Assembly (NCBI GenBank): GCA_964603655.1
Contig: CAZRVZ010000180.1
Coordinates: 1-12,374, forward strand
Direction: 5' to 3'
Length of the DNA: 12,374 bases
Origin: JACPWY01 sp964603655
GTDB taxonomy: Bacteria > Bdellovibrionota > FAC87 > UBA2466
In this document: positions 6,927 through 12,374 of the stretch, piece by piece
Layout of the letters: each line of letters begins with the position of its first letter
Numbering within the stretch: the first letter of the stretch is position 1
The notes under the pieces: model-generated
What the model was told of the DNA's origin: nothing
The model's database searches: none
Seen by the model: only the letters and a program-made list of their open reading frames with translations
Position numbers and translations under genes: made by a program

Positions 6927-7314
6927 TTTTATAGAGTATCTCGATCAGGCTCTTAAGCAATTAAACGCGTATCTGTTAAAACCGGTCGAGGATGACAGGG
7001 ATAAGGCTGGAATCATTCAGGCTTTTGAGTTTTCCTTTGAGCTAACCTGGAAGGTCTTGCAAAAAATTGCCGGGAAGCAGGGTGTCCAGATCGCCAGTCC
7101 AAAAGCGGCCTTTTCCTTTGCGCTTCAGGCGGGAATCATTCTCCCTGACGAGGAGTCCAATTGGACTCGGATGCTTGAGGACAGAAATTTAACATCGCAT
7201 TCTTACGATCAGGACCTCGCACACGAGATTTACCAGCGCATTCGCGATTCGCACTCAGGTAGTCTGACGACGTTATTTTTACGACTTGAAGGTGTCGCCA
7301 CTGTCCGTACTTAA
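6907..7314 (+). CDS. hepT: HepT-type HEPN RNase toxin
   Basis: 135-residue all-helical protein of the HI0074/HEPN family, formerly called nucleotidyltransferase substrate-binding protein. FEFSFELTWKVLQ (40-52) is the family signature helix. The catalytic RX4HXY motif is intact as RNLTSHSY (Arg93, His98, Tyr100). HepT toxins are ribonucleases that dimerise to form the active site. Their partner MntA blocks them by AMPylating the motif Tyr, here Tyr100. The ATG is preceded at 10 bases by AGAAGGA (6890-6896), inside the end of mntA. The gene ends 8 bp short of the convergent nitronate monooxygenase gene, with no visible terminator. Length is normal for the family and no inactivating change is seen, so the pair is probably functional in stress response or phage defence. 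Confidence 0.9.
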   Translation: MKRSKNNFIEYLDQALKQLNAYLLKPVEDDRDKAGIIQAFEFSFELTWKVLQKIAGKQGVQIASPKAAFSFALQAGIILPDEESNWTRMLEDRNLTSHSYDQDLAHEIYQRIRDSHSGSLTTLFLRLEGVATVRT

Positions 7315-7322
7315 CCAGGCTG

Positions 7323-8354
7323 TCATTGCCTGCCCGAAGACTTGCCAGAAACTCCACCAGGAAACTTGCCAGAGACCCCAATGAAAGACTGGGCAAACCG
7401 CTCGATGATAAGCTTCACCGGTTCGATCTTTTCTATGCCCTCGACGCTTTGGCCCGCCTGGTAATAGTCGCGCGTGGAGACCCCTTTGAGAGAACTGCGC
7501 TTCATCGCCATGAGGGCACGCAGGTTGTAAAACATTCGGATCCAATGGCGCGTCTTCCTCCCTTTAAACAGCCAGCGGGAGATCGGGCCCGCCCTCAGTC
7601 CCACCCGATCGACATAGCGAGTTCGGATCACCGAAAGGGGTACTCCGGTTACCCGCTCCGTTTTGACGATATCAACTTTGCCGGCCCTGAGGATCGCCTC
7701 CTTATAATCCTGATGAGAATTACACTCCTCGGTGGCGATAAATCTCGTTCCCAGTTGAACGCCGTCGAATCCCAACTCAAGGGCTCTGCAAAAATCGGCC
7801 TCGGTTCCGATTCCCCCGGCACACACAATCGGAAGCCCCAACGGCTTGAGCGAAGCCAGTAGTGCCTCGGGTTCTAGATTGCCGGCGTGGCCACCGGCGC
7901 GAGCATTTACGGCGATCAGGCCGTCAATGCCCGATCCTATCACCTTGTCCGCCCATCGCCGTTCGGTCACATCATGAAAAACGATTCCACCCTTTGTCTT
8001 CACCTTTTTGACAACCCAGGCGGGATTTCCGAGTGCTGTTATGAATAACCGGATTCCCTCATCCAGAGCAATGTCTACCCAGGCCCGCATGCGGTCCTCG
8101 TAGATCTTGGCGTTTTTTTCGACGATTACGTTAAAACCAATCGGGTTTTTCGTCAGTGACCGGATCATTAAAATCCCAGCGCGCAGGTCGTATCCGTGCA
8201 CGTACGTCAGCGATAGCGGCTGAATGACTCCTAGTCCCCCGGCCTCAGAGACTGCGGCCACCAGTTCCGGATTGCTGCACGGATACATCGCACCGCAGAT
8301 GATCGGGTACCGAATTCCCAAAAGTCGAGTTAATCGCGTGTCGATAGTTTTCAT
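7323..8354 (-). CDS. Nitronate monooxygenase family FMN enzyme
   Basis: 343-residue TIM-barrel flavoprotein of the nitronate monooxygenase (2-nitropropane dioxygenase) family, related to the enoyl-ACP reductase FabK. Seen in order: RYPIICGAMYPCSNPEL at the N-terminus, AAVSEAGGLGVI (33-44), GFNVIV (73-78), the FMN and catalytic loop NARAGGHAGNLE (150-161, His156), CAGGIGT (178-184) and QLGTRFIATEE (200-210). Such enzymes oxidise alkyl nitronates, but many members act on other substrates or are unknown. The start at 8354 is chosen because it overlaps the upstream gene's stop as ATGA; the frame is open 66 codons further, but the extra residues would overlap DUF4442 coding and are unlike the family. 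The C-terminus ends in an 8-residue tandem repeat, GVSGKFPG-GVSGKSSG (326-341), outside the enzyme fold. It forms an operon with the DUF4442 gene. Confidence 0.88.
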   Translation of the reverse strand: MKTIDTRLTRLLGIRYPIICGAMYPCSNPELVAAVSEAGGLGVIQPLSLTYVHGYDLRAGILMIRSLTKNPIGFNVIVEKNAKIYEDRMRAWVDIALDEGIRLFITALGNPAWVVKKVKTKGGIVFHDVTERRWADKVIGSGIDGLIAVNARAGGHAGNLEPEALLASLKPLGLPIVCAGGIGTEADFCRALELGFDGVQLGTRFIATEECNSHQDYKEAILRAGKVDIVKTERVTGVPLSVIRTRYVDRVGLRAGPISRWLFKGRKTRHWIRMFYNLRALMAMKRSSLKGVSTRDYYQAGQSVEGIEKIEPVKLIIERFAQSFIGVSGKFPGGVSGKSSGRQ

Positions 8355-8815
8355 GAAGAGCGATTCTCTTTGAGTCCGATATTCCAAGTCGCCGTGGTCC
8401 TGGCAACCACTTCGCCGCTGCCATCCTTTAAGTCTACACCTACCGTAAACGGCCCGACGATGTTTGGAAACTCGGTTCGGCACTCGGCGGTAATTTTCCC
8501 CCGAGCTTTCTTGAAATAATCGATTTGAATTTGGGTGACTATACCCCGCCAATTCTCAGGAATGGTCGTCAAAAAAGCCAGGCCAGAAGCAAGTTCGCCT
8601 AAATTCGCAAGCGCAATGGCGTGTACGCTCTGAAACGGGTTTCTCAGCGCGCGACGCTCCAGAAGCGCCACTCGGCAAAAGCCGCTCTCCAACGATTCAA
8701 AAATCGGAAATATCGAGGATGAGTAGGGGGAAACCCGCTGCACCAATCTAGCAAAAAGCCAGTGCCCAATAATTGGGATTCGCCGAGAAAACCGCCACGC
8801 CTCTAGAATTCTCAT
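8351..8815 (-). CDS. DUF4442 hotdog-fold thioesterase-like protein
   Basis: 154-residue protein matching the DUF4442 group of hotdog-fold (PaaI/YiiD-like) putative acyl thioesterases. The central helix segment NPFQSVHAIALANLGELA (59-76) carries the family's His-Ala-x-Ala-x-x-Asn and Glu. RGIVTQIQIDYFKKARG follows as the core beta strand, and EVVARTTATWNI forms the last strand. The likely role is hydrolysis or binding of acyl-CoA or acyl-ACP thioesters in the cytoplasm; the substrate is unknown. It is the first gene of a two-gene operon, and its stop overlaps the next start by 4 bp (ATGA). The ATG has no strong Shine-Dalgarno. Length and ends are normal for the group. Confidence 0.8.
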   Translation of the reverse strand: MRILEAWRFSRRIPIIGHWLFARLVQRVSPYSSSIFPIFESLESGFCRVALLERRALRNPFQSVHAIALANLGELASGLAFLTTIPENWRGIVTQIQIDYFKKARGKITAECRTEFPNIVGPFTVGVDLKDGSGEVVARTTATWNIGLKENRSS

Positions 8816-8998
8816 GGGTCTAGCCTATTGTTATTTTAGGCTGCTGAAAAGGAACGATTGTTGGCCGGCCATTTCCGGCGGAGCAACTGATCGCCACCCT
8901 AAAACGCACTTGTCGGCCCACGGTATTTAGAAGTGGATTTTTGACGGCTGAATTTGATATAAGTCCCCTGCAATCGACCCTTATTAAGGAGAACCGAG
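8816..8998. promoter_or_regulatory. Divergent spacer with two inverted repeats
   Basis: 183 bp between the leftward DUF4442 operon and the rightward secreted protein gene. It contains a perfect 6-bp stem AGCCTA/TAGGCT (8822-8827 with 8837-8842, 9-base loop) just before the DUF4442 start, and a 10-bp palindrome TGGCCGGCCA (8862-8871). A TATAAG near 8958 is a weak -10 candidate for the rightward gene. Function is not evident. Confidence 0.35.
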
Positions 8999-9523
8999 AT
9001 GAGTTTTAAAAAGGCATTGTTCCTGAGCGTCTTGGGCGTAACCCTAGTTGCCCAGGCGTCGAATGATCTGTCTGTTACCGGCCTCCGCTGTCGTAATGAA
9101 AGCCACACGGATCCGTATCATAACGACGGTTCGATACAGGTGTTCTCGTTGACTCAAAGTGCCCAGAACACCCTTGATCTCCGTGGAAGCAGCTTCATTA
9201 TCCCCAAGGACGGCGGCGAAAACGAAACGGTCGTGGCCAATGCGCTACTCCTTACCGGTGTCACCTGCACTGCCTCTCCCCAGAATCCAAAACTCGTTGA
9301 CTGCGTAAAGCGCGACAATATTTATAACCCGCTCGCCAGGGTGCATCTCAAGGAAGCTCGAATCAATGGGGTAGACGTTCACGAGCTGGCACTGGAATCT
9401 TCTGAACTAGTCAAACTGACCACACAAACAAAACGCTCTTTGGGGCTAGACCAGGCGGGTGAAGGCCGGTACTCGGTCAACTTTTCACTGGGCGACTGCG
9501 CCATTACCTATTCCAACCCGTAG
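8999..9523 (+). CDS. Secreted protein of unknown family
   Basis: 174-residue exported protein that I do not recognise. The N-terminus is a standard signal peptide: positive MSFKK, a hydrophobic core, and a signal peptidase I site AQA-S after residue 20. The mature ~154 residues are soluble and beta-rich and contain four Cys (in LRCRN, VTCTA, VDCVK and GDCAI), which could form two disulfides in the periplasm. There are no transmembrane helices after the signal and no repeats. The start is supported by AAGGAG 8 bases before the ATG. The next gene on the same strand, also an exported protein, follows after 112 bp with its own ribosome site, so co-transcription is possible but not clear. Confidence 0.7.
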   Translation: MSFKKALFLSVLGVTLVAQASNDLSVTGLRCRNESHTDPYHNDGSIQVFSLTQSAQNTLDLRGSSFIIPKDGGENETVVANALLLTGVTCTASPQNPKLVDCVKRDNIYNPLARVHLKEARINGVDVHELALESSELVKLTTQTKRSLGLDQAGEGRYSVNFSLGDCAITYSNP

Positions 9524-9635
9524 CCCCCGGCCGCCTTTGGTTATTTGGCCGCCACAAAATTTCACGATCGCTGCCAATTCTCTTCACATTCGAGCGCTAT
9601 TCTGAATTCTAGAAAATTCGTCTTCAGGGGGTCCT

Positions 9636-11051
9636 ATGAAAAAAGTCAGAATTTCTATCGCCATCTCGGCTCTATGGGTTGCGTTGTTTATAATCGCCCG
9701 TTGCGGGAGTAGCTCCACCAGCGCTAGTTTGTCCACCGCGCTCGCGGGTCTGGACTCACTCCCAAGCGTTGCTTCGATGGTTAAGGGCAGCGGTGTCAAT
9801 GGAACTTATGCCAATCTTGAGTCCCACAGTTTTGCGAATTACCCGATCTCGCTCCACGTGTCGGGGATACCACCGCTTTTGACCGAGATCACCTCGGCAA
9901 AGGTTGACACCTATTTTTGGAATGGTCTCATCAACACGATTAAAAACACATCTGCCGCGAACATTACGGACGAGATGAGAAACAAATTCTATGGCGGTGT
10001 AACGGGTGGCCCTGGCGGACATGGAACCTGTTTCCAGGCCCAGTCGGTGGGCGAGTCATTCGATCGCATGATCGAGGCCGGAACGAGCATGTGTTACATG
10101 AGAAAAGTCCCTAAGGCCGCTACCGGTGTGACCATCAGCGCTGGTACCGCAAGGGACTTGTTCGCACAGACCGCAGACGACAAGGTTGTGAAAGTAGCGG
10201 TCACGGGCGACCCGCACGGCGACAACAGCGATGTGTGGATAAAGGTTTACGGCTCGGGCTCGGCCGGAGCGAATTACAACGTCGATTTATGGTTCTGCGA
10301 TGGCAGCACCGTCAGAGGATACGAAAAAATCCTCATCAATAAGGAGACTGGTGTTTTTTCCGCAACCCACACCGGCAAGGATACCTGGGACGGTTCCAGC
10401 TACGTGTTTCAAAGCACCGTATCGGCTGCCCTCACGGTGGGGGCGGACGGCAGTGTCGTATTCGATACCTCAAAAGATCGGACCGCCGATGCCTATTTCG
10501 GCAAGGTCGGCGGCTCGGGATCTGATTCTGGTGTGTACAAGGGACGCGTGGTCGTTAATGACAAGGATTGGATTTACGCCAAGCGCTACAATAAATACTC
10601 GTTCACCGATCACAACAACACCGCCCAAACGAGTATCGACAAGAACTATTCCATCTCCGCTTTCTCCGGCGACTCCCTGAAAAAACTGCGATTTCTCCAG
10701 GCGGCATTTAAGGGCTACGGCTCGTGGGGGAATGATTCCCATAGCTATAGCGGTGCGAGTGAGTACCAGGACACGCACTACGTCGCTATCGCATCGAGCG
10801 ATCTCAAGACCGAAGCCGATACGATGAACTTTTCTACGGATACATTCTATACATCGCTCGCAGCGCCAACGTATGACGCCAGCGCCCACAGTTGTTCCGC
10901 GACTCCTACGCATACTGTTTCCATCAACATGGCCGACGCGGCCATGTTGGCTGTTAGCACGGAGTGTGAGGCAGAACGCTTTCGCGACTATAATATGTGC
11001 TGGACGAGCGATATCCAGGCTGCACAGCGAAAGATAAACGAACACTATTAG
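9636..11051 (+). CDS. Exported protein of unknown family, possible lipoprotein
   Basis: 471-residue exported protein with no family that I recognise. MKKVR is followed by a hydrophobic stretch and then IIARCGSSSTS. Cys23 sits where a lipidated Cys would be, and the Ser-rich sequence after it is lipoprotein-like. However, Arg at -1 breaks the usual lipobox rule (G, A or S), so lipidation is doubtful. The mature part is rich in Gly, Ser, Asp and Tyr and predicted mostly beta. It has further Cys residues in GTCFQAQS, TSMCYMRK, LWFCDGS, HSCSATP, STECEAE and NMCWTSD, and ends without a membrane anchor. The ATG is preceded by a G5 ribosome site at about 8 bases. An intragenic perfect hairpin is at 10925-10949. 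The neighbouring 174-residue secreted protein may share transport but no clear function. The gene converges on the DUF4143 ATPase across 79 bp. Confidence 0.65.
   Translation: MKKVRISIAISALWVALFIIARCGSSSTSASLSTALAGLDSLPSVASMVKGSGVNGTYANLESHSFANYPISLHVSGIPPLLTEITSAKVDTYFWNGLINTIKNTSAANITDEMRNKFYGGVTGGPGGHGTCFQAQSVGESFDRMIEAGTSMCYMRKVPKAATGVTISAGTARDLFAQTADDKVVKVAVTGDPHGDNSDVWIKVYGSGSAGANYNVDLWFCDGSTVRGYEKILINKETGVFSATHTGKDTWDGSSYVFQSTVSAALTVGADGSVVFDTSKDRTADAYFGKVGGSGSDSGVYKGRVVVNDKDWIYAKRYNKYSFTDHNNTAQTSIDKNYSISAFSGDSLKKLRFLQAAFKGYGSWGNDSHSYSGASEYQDTHYVAIASSDLKTEADTMNFSTDTFYTSLAAPTYDASAHSCSATPTHTVSINMADAAMLAVSTECEAERFRDYNMCWTSDIQAAQRKINEHY
10925..10949. repeat. Perfect 10-bp inverted repeat inside the CDS
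   Basis: CAACATGGCC (10925-10934) and GGCCATGTTG (10940-10949) form a perfect 10-bp stem with the 5-base loop GACGC. It lies in the 3' part of the 471-residue exported-protein gene, encoding NMADAAM, about 100 bp before the stop. No T-tract follows, so it is not a classical terminator. Confidence 0.6.
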
Positions 11052-11130
11052 GGACTGGCGCAGGGCCTGACAGATAGAACTGCAGGCATGTAGAGATATT
11101 CCGGACGCAAAAGTAGGGTGTAAATCTCAA

Positions 11131-12246
11131 TCAGACTAAATTCTGCAACAACGCGGAGGCATTGCAAATCCGGATATCATCATTCGTTTTTAGGTCCAGA
11201 TCTCCATCGAGTAAAACTTGATGTGCCGGAACTTGAGGGTAAGCCCTTCTCAGGTATTGTAGTGAGGGCGAAACCTTCCGATCGGAAACTTTGGCCTCGA
11301 CGAACATGATCGGTTTTCTTTTCTGGACGAGGACGAAGTCGACCTCGCGCTTATCGACATCCCGAAAGTATCGAAGTTCCGTGTCCAGACCCAGAACATC
11401 CTCCTGATAGTGGCACCATTTCAATAGTTGAGTGGCCACGAGATTTTCAAACCGAGGCCCACGATCTTCGATGAGAGTGTGGTCGAAAAGATATAATTTG
11501 GGCTCCTTTTTTAAAGCCCGAAGTGTCGGCGCGCCGAAAGGATAAATTCGGAAAACATGGAAGAGATTCTCAAGCATCGTCATCCACCGAGCAACGGTGT
11601 GATGGGCGACCCCCAAGTCTTCCCGTAGAGAATTTAGGGAGAGCGGAGACCCCACTCTGTCAGGGAGAGCAATCGCCATTCTCTCTAACAGCGATAGCTC
11701 CTCAACGTTTTCGAGCGCCACAAGGTCTTCGCGGAGTACCCGACTACGATACTGGCGGCTCCATCGAAGCGTTTCCGTATCCGAACGGGCAAAAAACGGC
11801 TCAGGAAAATTCCCATATCGCATCAGGTCTTCCAAGGATCCCTTGGAAGATTTTACTTCAGCATAGGAGAGGGGGTGTAACCTCAACAGATTGTAGCGTC
11901 CCTGAAGGCTGTCTCCTCCCCGCCGGTAATGGTCCAGCTTGGCACTTCCGGTCACCAATATCTGGATTTCGTCACGCCGCTTGTCGAATAGTCCCTTGAG
12001 GTATTGGCGCCATCTGACATATTTGTGAATTTCATCGAGAACAATTATCCCTGAAGAAGGCAGAAGTCTTTTGATGATCGTTTCTCTATCAACATCGTCG
12101 TCCCAGCTGAGGTGATTCTTTGAAAACTTTTCATCTTTCAGTACGCTCTTGGCCAACGTGGTTTTTCCAGCCTGTCTCGGCCCACAGAGAAAAACCATTT
12201 TTTTGAGTAGGTCCTTTCGAACCTGATCCTGTAAATAGCGCTTCAT
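11131..12246 (-). CDS. AAA_14 / DUF4143 family ATPase
   Basis: 371-residue ATPase of the widespread AAA_14 plus DUF4143 architecture. The Walker A GPRQAGKTT is at 22-30, Walker B GIIVLDEIH at 66-74 (Glu72), and the sensor LVTGSAKLD at 97-105. These are followed by LQGRYNLLRLHPLSYAE (114-130), which is typical of the family. A winged-helix-like segment (about 196-230) joins to DUF4143. Its C-terminus has a restriction-endonuclease-like motif: Glu267, REVDFVLV (300-307) and FVEAKV (315-320). Function in the family is unresolved; links to DNA, mobile elements or toxin systems have been suggested. The gene is complete and all ATPase residues are present. The ATG has no clear Shine-Dalgarno. Two copies of an 11-base repeat lie just upstream. 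No partner gene is visible. Confidence 0.88.
   Translation of the reverse strand: MKRYLQDQVRKDLLKKMVFLCGPRQAGKTTLAKSVLKDEKFSKNHLSWDDDVDRETIIKRLLPSSGIIVLDEIHKYVRWRQYLKGLFDKRRDEIQILVTGSAKLDHYRRGGDSLQGRYNLLRLHPLSYAEVKSSKGSLEDLMRYGNFPEPFFARSDTETLRWSRQYRSRVLREDLVALENVEELSLLERMAIALPDRVGSPLSLNSLREDLGVAHHTVARWMTMLENLFHVFRIYPFGAPTLRALKKEPKLYLFDHTLIEDRGPRFENLVATQLLKWCHYQEDVLGLDTELRYFRDVDKREVDFVLVQKRKPIMFVEAKVSDRKVSPSLQYLRRAYPQVPAHQVLLDGDLDLKTNDDIRICNASALLQNLV
11828..11850. repeat. Near-perfect 23-bp palindrome inside the ATPase gene
   Basis: TCTTCCAAGG (11828-11837) and CCTTGGAAGA (11841-11850) form a perfect 10-bp stem around ATC. On the + strand it runs into TTTTA, and two G-T wobbles plus an A-T pair would extend the stem, so it resembles an antisense terminator. 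It encodes SSKGSLED of the ATPase, between the ATPase core and the MRYGNFPEP motif. Confidence 0.6.
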
Positions 12247-12263
12247 CGGGTAATTTTACATTG

Positions 12264-12306
12264 ATGTGAATATACAAGCTATCTTTTTGCAGCCTATGTG
12301 AATTTA
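12264..12306. promoter_or_regulatory. Paired 11-bp direct repeats upstream of ATPase gene
   Basis: ATGTGAATATA (12264-12274) and ATGTGAATTTA (12296-12306) differ at one base and are spaced 32 bp start to start, about three helical turns. They lie 18 and 50 bp before the ATPase start, in an AT-rich stretch holding a weak -10-like TATATT on the minus strand. They could be tandem operator half-sites; this is inferred from position and spacing only. Confidence 0.3.
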
Positions 12307-12374
12307 ATAGTGGATACCCTCCGGACTGCAAGGGCTGGCAGTAGTCCGAGCGCCTTTATTCGACAAGCGTGGCT

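Noticed and set aside
8355..8552. N-terminal extension of the nitronate monooxygenase homologue by 66 codons
   Set aside because: The extension lies fully inside DUF4442 coding, is unlike the family, and the ATGA overlap at 8351-8354 gives a natural start.
9528..9551. Possible terminator CGGCC/GGCCG after the 174-residue secreted protein
   Set aside because: The stem is only 5 bp with a 14-base loop and no T-tract follows.
10470..11045. Minus-strand 191-codon open frame opposite the 471-residue exported protein
   Set aside because: The + strand gene has a signal peptide and ribosome site; the antisense frame has neither and no recognisable domain.
11052..11130. Bidirectional terminator between the convergent exported-protein and ATPase genes
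   Set aside because: Only a 5-6 bp GCCTG/CAGGC pairing is visible and there is no T-run on either strand.
1..12374. CRISPR array, insertion sequence, integrase or attachment site
   Set aside because: No regularly spaced direct repeats, transposase or integrase genes, or flanking target-site duplications were seen.

Overview
The window looks like chromosomal DNA of a Gram-negative bacterium of moderate GC content. It carries a lipoprotein signal peptide with a classical lipobox, an Sec-type exported protein and Shine-Dalgarno-led genes. The style of the exported proteins (modular Ig-like/FG-GAP lipoprotein, unassigned secreted proteins) would suit an uncultured Bdellovibrionota- or deltaproteobacteria-like lineage, but nothing here fixes the taxonomy.

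Layout, left to right. (1) A minus-strand HPr-kinase-like P-loop gene (16-966). (2) A 431-bp gene-free divergent spacer (967-1397) rich in inverted repeats; its minus strand holds a short stretch that reads like the conserved 3' end of 23S rRNA. (3) A large lipoprotein (1398-3995) of about five 100-residue Cys-paired modules followed by five FG-GAP calcium-loop repeats. It converges with (4) an AIPR-family (abortive infection phage resistance) gene (4009-5802, minus). (5) A divergent promoter region with an interspersed REP-like palindrome and a strong hairpin in the AIPR leader. (6) A four-helix membrane protein (5972-6400). (7) An overlapping MntA/HepT (MNT-HEPN) toxin-antitoxin pair (6483-7314) in which both diagnostic motifs are intact. 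(8) A minus-strand two-gene operon of a DUF4442 hotdog thioesterase-like protein and a nitronate monooxygenase-family flavoprotein (8815-7323, ATGA overlap). (9) Two exported proteins of unknown family (8999-9523 and 9636-11051). (10) A minus-strand AAA_14/DUF4143 ATPase (11131-12246).

How the genes relate. The 4.0-7.3 kb segment (AIPR, membrane protein, MntA, HepT) is the part most like a small defence or stress island; its MntA end looks more AT-rich than the flanks. MntA would hold HepT in check by AMPylating the Tyr of its RX4HXY motif. AIPR is a defence-linked family, but the N-terminal nuclease-like region of this copy seems to lack the usual catalytic Lys. The DUF4442-NMO pair is probably metabolic (acyl or lipid related). 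The exported proteins and the DUF4143 ATPase have no visible functional link to the rest.

The most interesting items are the AIPR/membrane-protein divergent unit beside an intact MNT-HEPN pair, the possible rRNA relic near 1150-1200, the regular modular plan of the 865-residue lipoprotein, and two near-perfect intragenic palindromes (10925-10949 and 11828-11850). I do not see a clearly new multi-gene system; the AIPR plus four-helix membrane protein arrangement is the best candidate.
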